Source of the DNA: Devosia sp. SL43
GTDB taxonomy: Bacteria; Pseudomonadota; Alphaproteobacteria; Rhizobiales; Devosiaceae
Assembly (NCBI RefSeq): GCF_021729885.1
Contig: NZ_CP063401.1
Location: 868,001-932,000, forward strand
Length of the DNA: 64,000 bases
Direction: 5' to 3'
This document shows positions 53,092 through 62,506 of this stretch, piece after piece (the first letter of the stretch is position 1; each line of letters opens with the position of its first letter). Position numbers and translations under genes: made by a program. Under the pieces are notes generated by a model. It was not told the origin of the DNA. It saw only the letters and a program-made list of their open reading frames with translations, and searched no databases.

Positions 53092-55172
53092 ACTGCACGG
53101 CCTTTCCTGAGAAGAAGAAGCGACCCGTCGCTCTGCACGATGGCGTCGAATTGGGAGGTGACGACCGTGGAGGTCTCGCTCTCGACCACGATGGCCGGCC
53201 CGGCTATGCGATCTCCGCAGGTCAGATCGCTGCGCGTGATGATTTGACTGCTCTGCTCCTGCTCGGTCGCCGGATCGAAGACTTGGCGCGTGAACTGTCC
53301 GACGATTGGCCGGCCGACCTTGTCGAGCTTGTGCTGACTTCGGACGTGACGCTTCTCCTGGACCTTGACCGACCAGGAGACGATCTCGACTTCCTGGCCC
53401 TCGACGGCCCTGCCGAAATACTGCGCGTAGCGCTCGCGGAACCGGTGCTCGATCATGTCGAGATCATAGGGAGCATAGGGCGGTTCGGGCAGGGCAACGG
53501 GAATCTCCCATCCCTGACCCACATACCGCATGAAGGCCGTGATCTCGCGTTCGATGGCCCCGCGGGCGCCGACGCGAACAAAGCCTTCCGCCGCAGAAAG
53601 CAGATCGGCGAGCAGAGCATTGGTGGCGGCGAAGTCCAATTCGGCCAGCCGCATGACGCGTGTGGCGACGGCCTCATAGCCGAACGGCGCCCGCAGAAAA
53701 CCGATGGCCGATCCAACGCCCGCGCCGGCCGGTATCAAGCAGGCTTCGACGCCGAGCTTCTCGCAAAGTCGGGCCGCATGGAGTGGAGCCGCGCCGCCGA
53801 ACGCCACCATGACATTGTCACTCACGTCCTTGCCGTTCTCCACCGCATGGACCCGCGCTGCATTGGCCATGTTCTCATCCACGACCTCGCAGATGCCGAA
53901 TGCCGCCGCCTGCGCAGATAGAGAGAGGCGCTGGCCGACATCGCGCGTGATGGCAGCCTCGGCAGCGCTGACAGAGAGCTTGATCTTGCCACCGGCGAAA
54001 TTGTCCGGATCGAGCTTGCCGAGCACCAGATCGGCGTCGGTGATGGCCGGCTTGCTGCCCCCACGTTGGTAGCAGGCAGGACCCGGCTCGGAGGCCGCCG
54101 ATTCGGGGCCAGCCTGAATACGCCCCATGGCATCGACCCAGGCGATCGATCCACCGCCGGCGCCGATCTCGATCATTTCGATCACCGGAATCGAAATGGG
54201 CATGCCAGATCCCTTGGCGAAGCGATACGTCCGCGCCACCTCGAAGGTGCGCGCCGTTTGCGGCGTGAAGCCCTCGATGAGGCAGATCTTCGCCGTCGTG
54301 CCGCCCATGTCGTAGGAAACGACCTTGTTCAGATCGAAGCGGCGCGCCACGTCGGCGGCGTATATTGCGCCACCCGCCGGCCCGGACTCCACCAGTCGCA
54401 CCGGGAATTTCACCGCCGTTTCGACCGAGATCAGGCCGCCGCCGGAATGGATCATGAATACCGGGCAGGCGACGCCTTCTTCCTTGAGGCGGGTCTGCAG
54501 ACGGGACAGATAGGCGGCCATCTGCGGCTGCACGTAGGCGTTGGCGCAGACGGTGTTGAAGCGCTCGAATTCGCGCATCTGCGGCGCGACTTCCGAGGAA
54601 ATCGAAATCGGCACGCTGAGCCTGCGTGCCAGGATTTCGCGGGCGCGCTGCTCGTGAGCGGAATTGGCGTAGGCATGGATGAAGCCGATGGCGACGGCAC
54701 TGAACTCTTCGTTGGCAAGGGTCTCGGCCAGGACCTCGAGGGCGGCCTCGTCCAGCTGCTGCAGTTCTTGACCCTGTGCACCGATGCGACCGCCGGCCGT
54801 GTATCGGTGCTCGCGCGGAATCAGCGGCGGGGGCAGCTTGATGTTGAGATCGTACTGATCGAAGCGGTTCTCGGTGCGCATTTCGATGACATCCCGGAAA
54901 CCCTCGGTCGTCACCAGCGCCGTCTTGGCACCACGCCGCTCGATCAGAGCATTGGTCGCCAGCGTCGTGCCGTGGATCATCATGTCGATCTGCGACGGCT
55001 CGATCTGCGCGTCGCGCACCACGATACGGACGCCGTCAAGAATGGCCTGCTCGGGCGCAGCATAGTTGGTCAGCACCTTGGTGGAGACCATGCGGTCGCC
55101 GATCTCGAGGGCCAGGTCGGTGAACGTGCCACCGATATCCACCCCAAGCCGGACGGCTTGCTTGCCGGTCAT
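53088..55172 (-). CDS. hyuA: Hydantoinase/oxoprolinase family protein, A subunit
   Basis: From ATG 55172 the 694-residue protein begins RLGVDIGGTFTDLAL (ATPase loop, Hydant_A_N), with MIHGTTLATNALIERRGAKT (about 70), then the hydantoinase A core: SGGGLISVETA, VESGPAGGAIYA and VSYDMGGTTAKICL (about 290). The C-terminal domain (about 510-690) follows. It is the ATP-using subunit of the HyuAB complex. The ATG overlaps the TPP-enzyme stop by 4 bases. A longer open frame to 55832 lies inside the TPP gene and is a shadow. Confidence 0.93.
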   Translation of the reverse strand: MTGKQAVRLGVDIGGTFTDLALEIGDRMVSTKVLTNYAAPEQAILDGVRIVVRDAQIEPSQIDMMIHGTTLATNALIERRGAKTALVTTEGFRDVIEMRTENRFDQYDLNIKLPPPLIPREHRYTAGGRIGAQGQELQQLDEAALEVLAETLANEEFSAVAIGFIHAYANSAHEQRAREILARRLSVPISISSEVAPQMREFERFNTVCANAYVQPQMAAYLSRLQTRLKEEGVACPVFMIHSGGGLISVETAVKFPVRLVESGPAGGAIYAADVARRFDLNKVVSYDMGGTTAKICLIEGFTPQTARTFEVARTYRFAKGSGMPISIPVIEMIEIGAGGGSIAWVDAMGRIQAGPESAASEPGPACYQRGGSKPAITDADLVLGKLDPDNFAGGKIKLSVSAAEAAITRDVGQRLSLSAQAAAFGICEVVDENMANAARVHAVENGKDVSDNVMVAFGGAAPLHAARLCEKLGVEACLIPAGAGVGSAIGFLRAPFGYEAVATRVMRLAELDFAATNALLADLLSAAEGFVRVGARGAIEREITAFMRYVGQGWEIPVALPEPPYAPYDLDMIEHRFRERYAQYFGRAVEGQEVEIVSWSVKVQEKRHVRSQHKLDKVGRPIVGQFTRQVFDPATEQEQSSQIITRSDLTCGDRIAGPAIVVESETSTVVTSQFDAIVQSDGSLLLLRKGRAV

Positions 55173-56836
55173 TTGTCTGTCCCCCTGCTGAGCGCTGCCG
55201 CTCTTATTTGGCTGAGCGTCTGAGCCGGAGTGATCGCCTCCGGCGAAATGTTCAACTCGAGGAGGGCCCCCGTGCGCGACGCGCGTGCCCTTCCAAAAGC
55301 ATCGGCGAAATCCTCGGTTCTCTCTATGCGCTCGGCATGGAAGCCATACGCCTGCGCCAGAGCCACGAAGTTGGGATTCTCCATCGTCGTTCCGGAGACA
55401 CGGCCAGGATACTGGCGCTCCTGATGCGCGCGTATCGTGCCGTAGATGCCGTTGTTGAGCAGCAGAATGATCGGCTGGGCACCGAATTGCGCGGCGGTGG
55501 CGAGCTCCTGGCAATTCATCTGGAAGTCGCCGTCCCCCGCGAAGCACACGACCGTGCGCGACGGGAAGGCGACCTTGGCTGCGATGGCTGCCGGCACGCC
55601 ATAGCCCATGGCTCCGGACTGCGGCGCCAGAAGGCGGGCCTTGGGACCATACTTCAGGAACCGACCAGGCCAGACAGTGAAATTGCCCGCGCCATTGGTG
55701 ATGACAGCATCCTCCGGAAGCGTGTCCCGCAGCCACGCGGCCACCTTGCCCATATCGACCGGCGACGGCAGATCGGGAACCACGAAGCTGGATTCGTATC
55801 CCTGACGAGCCGCCTCCCGCCACGCCGTCCATCCGCCGGCTACAGGGCTCAATGCGGCAGCGAACGCGTTGGGTCCGGCAACCACGCCGAGTGCCGGTTG
55901 GTAGACCTTTCCCAATTCCAGGTCGGAAGGGTGGACGTGGATCAACGTTTGGCGCGTCACCGGAGGCTCGAGCAGGGTGTACCCGTCGGTGGCCATTTCC
56001 CCGATCACGACGTTGATGGCGAGGATGACGTCAGCCTCGGACATGAGCCGACGCACATTCGCCGTCATGCCGACGCCCGCCTCGCCGCAATAGGCAGGCG
56101 AATGGTTGTCGAACTGGTCCTGGTAGCGGAAGCTGGCCACGACGGGAATGTCGGATTGCTCGGCGAAGCGCTGAAGCGCGTCTGCGCCTTCGGCCGACCA
56201 GTTCGCGCCACCCAGCATGATGAGAGGACGCTGGGCGCCCGCCAGCATGGCGCGTATCGCTTCGAGATCATCGGGGGCGGCGCATGGCGCGGCGATGAGC
56301 GTCGGGCCTGCTAAGGCGGCTACGTCGGTGAACGCGGAAATCATGTCTTCCGGCAGCGCGATCACCACCGGACCGGGTCGACCGGCCGTCGCGACGTTCC
56401 AGGCGCGCGCTACCAGTTCCGGAATGCGTTCGACGCGATCAATCTCCACGGCCCACTTCGCCATGGTGCCGAAAACCGCCTTGTAGTCGACCTCCTGAAA
56501 CGCTTCCCGCTCCTTCATGTCGGTGCCGACCTGACCGACGAAGAGCAGCATGGGCACGCTGTCCTGCCTGGCGGTATGGACGCCGATCGAAGCATTGGTG
56601 GCGCCCGGCCCGCGGGTCACGAAAGCGATGCCGGGCGCCCCCGTCAGCTTGCCGTAGGCGGCAGCCATGAAGGCAGCGCCACCCTCGTTGCGGCACACGA
56701 CGAAGTCCAGCTGGCCTCTGGTGTCGTGAAGTCCATCGAGCACCGCCAGGTAGCTCTCGCCCGGAATGCCGAAGCACTTGGTCGCACCCAAAGCGACCAA
56801 GCACTCCACGAGCAGTTTGCCTCCGTGCCGCATCAT
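55169..56836 (-). CDS. Thiamine-pyrophosphate enzyme, acetolactate-synthase-like
   Basis: From ATG 56836 (behind AGGA) the 555-residue protein has three domains: N-terminal PYR domain with the cofactor-activating Glu in CRNEGGAAFMAAAYGK (about residue 50), a central domain (about 195-330) and a C-terminal PP domain with GDGDFQMNCQELATAAQFG (GDG...N metal site, about 430) and LNNGIYGTIRAHQ. Family reactions include 2-oxo acid decarboxylation and carboligation. No small regulatory subunit gene is nearby, so it is probably catabolic rather than the IlvB of branched-chain synthesis. Confidence 0.92.
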   Translation of the reverse strand: MMRHGGKLLVECLVALGATKCFGIPGESYLAVLDGLHDTRGQLDFVVCRNEGGAAFMAAAYGKLTGAPGIAFVTRGPGATNASIGVHTARQDSVPMLLFVGQVGTDMKEREAFQEVDYKAVFGTMAKWAVEIDRVERIPELVARAWNVATAGRPGPVVIALPEDMISAFTDVAALAGPTLIAAPCAAPDDLEAIRAMLAGAQRPLIMLGGANWSAEGADALQRFAEQSDIPVVASFRYQDQFDNHSPAYCGEAGVGMTANVRRLMSEADVILAINVVIGEMATDGYTLLEPPVTRQTLIHVHPSDLELGKVYQPALGVVAGPNAFAAALSPVAGGWTAWREAARQGYESSFVVPDLPSPVDMGKVAAWLRDTLPEDAVITNGAGNFTVWPGRFLKYGPKARLLAPQSGAMGYGVPAAIAAKVAFPSRTVVCFAGDGDFQMNCQELATAAQFGAQPIILLLNNGIYGTIRAHQERQYPGRVSGTTMENPNFVALAQAYGFHAERIERTEDFADAFGRARASRTGALLELNISPEAITPAQTLSQIRAAALSRGTDK

Positions 56837-56861
56837 CAATTCATCCTGGTTGTCTGGAGTC

Positions 56862-57455
56862 CTAATCCGGACTGCGGGAGCGCATGGCTTCCGCACCGGA
56901 ACCGGACAGGGAAAGAATGGCCGCTGCGGCCCTTGAGAAGGTGGGCGCATCGGCCCGCACGACGTCGATCGCGATACCCAGCGGCCCGACCTGTTGGCGA
57001 AGCGTTCGGGCGAATGCCTCGCTTGCCGAACTGACGGCTTCCTGCAGTTCGGACCGGTGTCCGCCCGTGGGCGCCAGCACGAAGAAAACGTGGCCATGAC
57101 CGGTGGCGATCATCCCGGGCAGAACTGTATGGGTGAGTTGTAGCGCGACGGACAGGTTGACCTCGAGGACCATGTCGATGGCAGCCTCATCGAGATCGAC
57201 GAATGCTTCGTCCTCGGGCCAACGCAACGCAGCATGAACCATGAGCGTCGGGTCGATATCGTAAGTCACCGCGCGCACCTGGTCGCGATCCGTGAGGTCC
57301 ATGGCGAGCGGTACGACGCCGGCATCGGCGCGCATCTCATCCAATACTGCGCGGTCGCGACCCAAGGCATGGACTTCCCAGCCGGCACGCGCCAGAGCCA
57401 AGGCGATGGCTCGCCCCGCCCCTCGTGTCGCTCCCGTCACCAATGCCCGTTTCAT
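56862..57455 (-). CDS. Short SDR-fold protein lacking the catalytic residues
   Basis: The 197-residue protein has a normal nucleotide-binding start (KRALVTGATRGAGRAIALAL) and residues to about 60 closely resemble the SDR at 42024-42746. The NNAG position reads HAAL, the catalytic Ser site reads VLAPTGG, and the Tyr-x-x-x-Lys site reads VSSAS. It is also about 40-50 residues shorter than classical SDRs at the C-terminus. It may be a pseudoenzyme, or a decaying gene that stays in frame. It lies 25 bases before the TPP gene and starts a run after a 161-base gap. Confidence 0.82.
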   Translation of the reverse strand: MKRALVTGATRGAGRAIALALARAGWEVHALGRDRAVLDEMRADAGVVPLAMDLTDRDQVRAVTYDIDPTLMVHAALRWPEDEAFVDLDEAAIDMVLEVNLSVALQLTHTVLPGMIATGHGHVFFVLAPTGGHRSELQEAVSSASEAFARTLRQQVGPLGIAIDVVRADAPTFSRAAAAILSLSGSGAEAMRSRSPD

Positions 57456-57616
57456 CGTGCCCTCGCCCTGTGCAACGATGGTGCGTCGGGGGCGGCGTTG
57501 AGGAAATCAATTAATGCGCGGGCTTCGGCAAGTTATCCTTGTCAGGTCCGACGCACGGCAGAAAACAGCGCAAAGCCTTCACGCCGACCGGGGGGAAGGT
57601 GATGGGCGCGGGGTTC

Positions 57617-59032
57617 CTACTGGGCCCGGCCCACGATGATCACGCCGGGATTGAGGGTCGCGCGGGGATCGAGCGCGCCCTTGATCCGGGCCATCAGATC
57701 TCTCTCCACCGGCGGGCGCAAGGCATCGGCGATGGCGATTTTCGACCGGCCAAGGCCATGTTCCGCAGCAAAACTGCCGCCCATGCTCTCAGCCAGCGCG
57801 CCCACCAGCATGGGCAAGTCATGGGTTGCTTCGGCAAACTCTCGATCGCCGGCGGGCGGGCTTATATTGTAGTGCACATTGCCATCGGCGAGGTGGCCGA
57901 ATGGGTTGATGCGCGTACTGGGCGCAATGCCGTGGCAGACGCCCTCGGCCCGCGAGAGGAATTCGGCCAGTCGTGCCAGCGGCACCGATATGTCGTGCTT
58001 GAGCTGCGGGCCCTCCAGGCGCTGGCCCTCCGGCTGTTCCTCGCGCAGGCGCCACATCTGTTGACGTTGCGATTCATTCAGCGCGATCACTCCATCGAGC
58101 ACCAGGCCCGTCTCGAATCCCTCGGTCAACAACGCTTCGAGGATGTCGTCGAGGGGTACGAGGGCCGACGAGGACGACAGCTCCACCAGCACGTAGAACG
58201 CGCTGCGGCTCTCCAGTGGAAAGACCACGTCCGTCACATGCCGCAGCGCCAACTCGACGCCGCACTCGCTCATGAACTCGAGACCCGAGAGGAACTCGCC
58301 GGCCTCAGCGCGTATCCGGGCACCTAGTCGAACCACCGCGTCCGCATCCGGTACGGCCAGCAGGGCGGTGGCTCGTCGCTTTGCTGAAGGGAACGTCTTG
58401 AGCACGGCCCTGGTCACTACGCCAAGCGTTCCCTCCGAACCGCAGAACAACCGCTTGAGCTGATAGCCCGAATTGTCCTTGCGCACGCCGCGCAGCGCCG
58501 ACCATAGCCGCCCATCGGGCAGAACCACTTCCAGGCCGAGGACGAGATCCTGCATGCTGCCGTAGCGGAAGGCGTGGCTGCCACCCGCATTGGTGGCGAT
58601 CAATCCTCCGATCTGCGCGGACCCTTCCGCACCGAGATGCATCGGAAAGGTCTGACCATGCGGCTCGAGGGCTGCATGCAAGTTGCTCAGAACCACACCG
58701 GCTTCAACCTCGATGCTGTCCCCCACGGGGTCGGGTCGACCGATCGTCGTCATGCGCGACAGGGACAGCAGTACGCCTCCCGCGACCCCGCTGACCGCTG
58801 CCCCGCAGAGACTCGTATTGCCTCCCTGCGGTGTGACGGCCAGGCCCGCGTCATGACAGATGGCGACGACCGCCTGCACTTCTTCGGTCGAAACGGGTCG
58901 CGCCAGGCCCAAGGGGGGCATGCCATGGCGGTCGAGCCAGTCCCGCGACGCGGATATGGCCTGGTCCCCGGTCAACCAACCTTTGGGACCCAGGCATTCG
59001 ATGAGTTTGCGGGCGACGTCGTCGGTCATCAT
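57617..59032 (-). CDS. FAD-linked 2-hydroxy-acid dehydrogenase (D-2-hydroxyglutarate/glycolate-type)
   Basis: The 471-residue protein has the PCMH FAD-binding domain (about 35-215: VTPQGGNTSLCGAAV, GAEGSAQIGGLIATNAGGS, FCGSEGTLGVVTRA) and a C-terminal substrate domain with metal-binding HLADGNVHYN (about 380) and AEHGLGRSK (about 425). Relatives (D-2-hydroxyglutarate and D-lactate dehydrogenases) pass electrons to ETF. The ETF-QO and ETF genes lie immediately upstream (6-base gap), so this chain is likely used here. Confidence 0.92.
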   Translation of the reverse strand: MMTDDVARKLIECLGPKGWLTGDQAISASRDWLDRHGMPPLGLARPVSTEEVQAVVAICHDAGLAVTPQGGNTSLCGAAVSGVAGGVLLSLSRMTTIGRPDPVGDSIEVEAGVVLSNLHAALEPHGQTFPMHLGAEGSAQIGGLIATNAGGSHAFRYGSMQDLVLGLEVVLPDGRLWSALRGVRKDNSGYQLKRLFCGSEGTLGVVTRAVLKTFPSAKRRATALLAVPDADAVVRLGARIRAEAGEFLSGLEFMSECGVELALRHVTDVVFPLESRSAFYVLVELSSSSALVPLDDILEALLTEGFETGLVLDGVIALNESQRQQMWRLREEQPEGQRLEGPQLKHDISVPLARLAEFLSRAEGVCHGIAPSTRINPFGHLADGNVHYNISPPAGDREFAEATHDLPMLVGALAESMGGSFAAEHGLGRSKIAIADALRPPVERDLMARIKGALDPRATLNPGVIIVGRAQ

Positions 59033-59038
59033 GAACCG

Positions 59039-60685
59039 TCACATATTGGGATAATTGGGACCGCCGCCTCCGACGGGCACCGTCCATACGATGTTTTGGG
59101 ACGGGTCCTTGATATCGCAGGCCTTGCAGTGCAAGCAGTTCTGAGCGTTCACCTGGAAGCGTGGTCCGGCCTGCTCCATGAGGACTTCGTAGACGCCGGC
59201 GGGGCAATAGCGCTGTGCAGGCTCGGCATAGAGCGGCAGGTTGACGGAAATCGGAACGGCTGGGTCGATCAGGCGCAGATGGCTGGGCTGGCCCTCGTCG
59301 TGATTGGTGGCGCTGAAGGCCACGTTGGTGAGCCTGTCGAAGCTGAGAGTGCCATCGGGCTTGGGATAGTCGATCAGGTTGCAGGCGTTGGCGAGTCGGG
59401 TGGCGGCCGCATCCGACTTGCGATGGCGCAAGGTTCCAAGGGGCGAAAAGCCGAACAGCGCATTGCACCACATGTCTGCACCGCCGACGACGAGCGCGGC
59501 CCAGAGTCCCCAGCGCGACCAGACCGGCTTGACGTTGCGCACCGGACGCAGGTCGTCGCCGATCGCCCCATTGCGCACGGCGGCTTCGTAGTCCGTCAAT
59601 TCGTCGCCTCGACGCCCCGCAGCCACGGCGTCCTCCACCGCGTCGGCAGCGGCGATGCCGGACAGCATTGCATTGTGATTGCCCTTGATGCGCGGAACGT
59701 TGACCATCCCCGCCGCACAGCCGAGCAGAGCCACGCCCGGCGCGACGAGCTTCGGCAGGGACTGCCAACCACCCTCGGTGATGACGCGCGCGCCGTAGGC
59801 AGTTCGACGTCCGCCCGTCAGTAGTTTGGCCAGCATCGGATGATGCTTGAAGCGCTGGAACTCCATGTACGGCGACAGGTGGGGATTGCCGTAGTCGAGA
59901 TGAACGACCAGACCGATATGCACCTTGCCTTTCTCGCCGTGGTAGGCAAAGCCTCCACCACCAGCATCGGCGCCCAATGGCCATCCAATAGTGTGGACGA
60001 TGGTGCCGGGCTTGTGCAAGGCCGGGTCGATCTCCCAGATCTCTTTGAGGCCGAGGCCGAATTTCTGCGGACTTCTGCCTTCCGACAGGCCGAAGTGGGC
60101 GATCACCTGCTTAGTGAGCGAACCCCTGGCCCCTTCGCCCAGCAGAACATATCTGCCGCGCAGGGCCACCCCGGGTTCGTAGTTGGGACCAGGCCGCCCA
60201 TCCGGACCCAAGCCGAATTCGCCGGCAACGACGCCGGCGATCCGGTCGCCGTCCCAGACCAGCCGCGAAGCCGACATGCCGGGAAATATCTCGACGCCAA
60301 GGCCCTCGGCCTGTTGCGCGAGCCAGCGGCAAAGGTTGGCCATCGACACGACGTATTTGCCATGGTTGGACATGAATGCCGGCATGATCCAGGCGGGGAT
60401 GCGAAAGCCCGATTTGGGGCCGAGAAGCCAGAACTGGTCGTCCGCGACGGCTACCTCGACCGGCGCGTCGCGCTCGCGCCAGTCCGGCAGGAGGGCATCG
60501 AGTCCTGAGACATCGAGGACCGCGCCGGACAAGACATGCGCGCCGACTTCCGAGCCCTTTTCAAGAACCACCACGTTCAAGGTCGCGTTGCGCTGCTTGA
60601 GCCTGATTGCCGCCGACAGGCCAGCAGGCCCGGCACCTACGACGACGACGTCATAGTCCATGACTTCCGGTTCGGCAGCCGCCAT
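59039..60685 (-). CDS. Electron-transfer flavoprotein:ubiquinone oxidoreductase
   Basis: ATG 60685 follows GGGAGA; GTG 60706 is possible. The 548-residue protein has an FAD site ([20 protein letters not shown]), a GxGxxG-type second motif ([16 protein letters not shown]), ubiquinone-binding region, and a C-terminal ferredoxin-like [4Fe-4S] site ([17 protein letters not shown]). It carries electrons from ETF to ubiquinone at the membrane. It stands between etfA and the FAD dehydrogenase gene on the same strand. Confidence 0.94.
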   Translation of the reverse strand: MAAAEPEVMDYDVVVVGAGPAGLSAAIRLKQRNATLNVVVLEKGSEVGAHVLSGAVLDVSGLDALLPDWRERDAPVEVAVADDQFWLLGPKSGFRIPAWIMPAFMSNHGKYVVSMANLCRWLAQQAEGLGVEIFPGMSASRLVWDGDRIAGVVAGEFGLGPDGRPGPNYEPGVALRGRYVLLGEGARGSLTKQVIAHFGLSEGRSPQKFGLGLKEIWEIDPALHKPGTIVHTIGWPLGADAGGGGFAYHGEKGKVHIGLVVHLDYGNPHLSPYMEFQRFKHHPMLAKLLTGGRRTAYGARVITEGGWQSLPKLVAPGVALLGCAAGMVNVPRIKGNHNAMLSGIAAADAVEDAVAAGRRGDELTDYEAAVRNGAIGDDLRPVRNVKPVWSRWGLWAALVVGGADMWCNALFGFSPLGTLRHRKSDAAATRLANACNLIDYPKPDGTLSFDRLTNVAFSATNHDEGQPSHLRLIDPAVPISVNLPLYAEPAQRYCPAGVYEVLMEQAGPRFQVNAQNCLHCKACDIKDPSQNIVWTVPVGGGGPNYPNM

Positions 60686-60710
60686 GGAATCTCTCCCGTC
60701 CGTCACGCGC

Positions 60711-61637
60711 TCACAGCTTTCCGACCAGCTCTGGCAGCACGTCGAACAGATCGCCGACCAGGCCGAAATCCGCCATTTGGAAGATCGGCGCCTCGCTGTC
60801 CTTGTTTATCGCGACGATCACCTTGGAATCCTTCATGCCGGCGAGGTGCTGGATCGCGCCGGAGATGCCAATTGCGAAGTAGATGTCGGGAGCGACCACC
60901 TTTCCCGTCTGACCAACCTGCAGGTCGTTCCCGACGTAGCCGGCATCGACTGCCGCACGCGAGGCGCCGATGGCGGCGCCCAGCTTGTCGGCCAGAGTTT
61001 CCAGCAGGGCGAAATTCTCTGCCGATCCCACACCCCGCCCTCCCGATACGACGACGCGTGCGGAGGCCAGGTCGGGCCGTTCGGAAGCAACCGTCTGCTC
61101 CGAAAGCCAGCGCGACAGGCCTCGGTCGGAGGGAGCGACAACGGACTCGACCGGCGCGGCCGGTTGATCCGCCACCGGCGAAAAGGCCGAGGTTCGCAGG
61201 GTCAGGACCTTGACACCATCACCGGACCGCACCGTCTGAAGCGCATTCCCGGCATAGATCGGGCGCTCGAACGTCTCGCTGTCGATGACGCGCACGACAT
61301 CCGTAACGACCATCGCGTCCAGCAGTGCCGCCGCTCGCGGCAGAACATTCTTGATCGAGGGGGTCGAAGGCGCGGCAATGCAGGCAAAGCCCGGCGCGAC
61401 GCCGACGATCAATTCTGCCGTGGCTTCGGCCAGACCGTGCGCCAGGCTCGCGCCATCGGCCCGCAGGACCTTGGAGACGCCCGCCAGGGTTGCGGCCTCT
61501 GAAGCGGCAGTACCCACGCCCTCCCCGGCAACCAGGACGGTCACGTCGCCCAGTGCGGCGACGGCTGCAATCGTGCGCGCCGTCGAATCGCGTTGAAGCG
61601 CTCCGCCGACGACCTCGGCAATCACCAGCACGCTCAT
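60711..61637 (-). CDS. etfA: Electron transfer flavoprotein alpha subunit
   Basis: The 308-residue protein has an N-terminal ETF domain (residues 2-180) and a C-terminal FAD-binding domain with [18 protein letters not shown] (about 200), PDLASARV before it and [24 protein letters not shown] (about 260). With EtfB it forms the soluble heterodimer that collects electrons from flavin dehydrogenases. Its ATG overlaps the etfB stop (TAATG), ensuring equal production. Confidence 0.95.
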   Translation of the reverse strand: MSVLVIAEVVGGALQRDSTARTIAAVAALGDVTVLVAGEGVGTAASEAATLAGVSKVLRADGASLAHGLAEATAELIVGVAPGFACIAAPSTPSIKNVLPRAAALLDAMVVTDVVRVIDSETFERPIYAGNALQTVRSGDGVKVLTLRTSAFSPVADQPAAPVESVVAPSDRGLSRWLSEQTVASERPDLASARVVVSGGRGVGSAENFALLETLADKLGAAIGASRAAVDAGYVGNDLQVGQTGKVVAPDIYFAIGISGAIQHLAGMKDSKVIVAINKDSEAPIFQMADFGLVGDLFDVLPELVGKL

Positions 61638-62392
61638 TACAGCACTCCCCGCTCGCGCAAACCGGCCAGCAACTCATCGACCGTTCCCACGATCCTTCCA
61701 GCGGGCCGACCCGGAGGCTCGACCGTCGTCAACACGGCAAGCCGCGGCGAGAGATCCACGCCAAGTTCGCTCGCGGAACGCTCCTCGATCGCCTTCTTCT
61801 TGGCCTTCATGATGTTGGGCAAGGAAGCATAGCGAGGCTCGTTGAGCCGCAGGTCGACGGTGATCACGGCCGGCAAGGGCAATTCGATGACCTGAACCCC
61901 GCCATCGACTTCACGATCAACCCGCACGACCGCACCATCCACCGCAACGGCACACGCAAACGTCGCCTGCCCCCAACCGAGCAGTCCGGCAAGCATCTGT
62001 CCGGTGGCGCCCATGTCGTTATCTATGGCCTGCTTGCCCATGATGACGAGCGAGGGCTGCTGCTCGCCCACGACCTTGGCGAGGATCTTGGCGACGGCCA
62101 ACGGCTCCATGTCGCCCTGACTTTCCTCTGTCTCCACGAGGATGGCGTGGTCGGCTCCGAGCGCTATGCCGGCGCGGAGCGTCTCCTGTGCCTGCCGGGG
62201 GCCGATGGAGACCACCACCACTTCGGTCGCGATGCCCTTTTCCTTGAGCCGCACGGCTTCTTCCAAAGCCAGCTCGTCGAAGGGGTTCATGGACATCTTG
62301 GTATTGGACAGATCCACGCCGGACCCGTCGGCTTTCACCCGCACGCGGACATTGTAGTCAACCACACGCTTGATCGGCACAAGGACCTTCAT
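61637..62392 (-). CDS. etfB: Electron transfer flavoprotein beta subunit
   Basis: The 251-residue protein begins [19 protein letters not shown], has [16 protein letters not shown] (about 37), the AMP-binding [26 protein letters not shown] ([14 protein letters not shown], about 120) and the recognition-loop region [20 protein letters not shown] (about 190) that docks dehydrogenases. It is the first gene of the long minus-strand run, with the promoter presumably in 62393-62506. Confidence 0.95.
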   Translation of the reverse strand: MKVLVPIKRVVDYNVRVRVKADGSGVDLSNTKMSMNPFDELALEEAVRLKEKGIATEVVVVSIGPRQAQETLRAGIALGADHAILVETEESQGDMEPLAVAKILAKVVGEQQPSLVIMGKQAIDNDMGATGQMLAGLLGWGQATFACAVAVDGAVVRVDREVDGGVQVIELPLPAVITVDLRLNEPRYASLPNIMKAKKKAIEERSASELGVDLSPRLAVLTTVEPPGRPAGRIVGTVDELLAGLRERGVL

Positions 62393-62506
62393 CGGACCAT
62401 TCCTACTCTTCGAGGCATGGCCGAAGGATAGCCGCCGCCCGGGCTCCGTTCAGCCAAATAGCACGCCAGAACAGAAAGTTTTACTTGCGCGTGCCCTCAC
62501 GGCAGC

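Noticed and set aside
55173..55832. Upstream extension of the hyuA frame
   Set aside because: It lies inside the TPP-enzyme gene and the residues are Ser/Arg/Gly-rich and unlike HyuA; ATG 55172 begins exactly at the family N-terminus and overlaps the preceding stop by 4 bases.
58574..59824. Plus-strand open frame of 416 codons opposite the FAD oxidase and ETF-QO genes
   Set aside because: It spans two well-supported genes on the other strand and has no recognisable motif.
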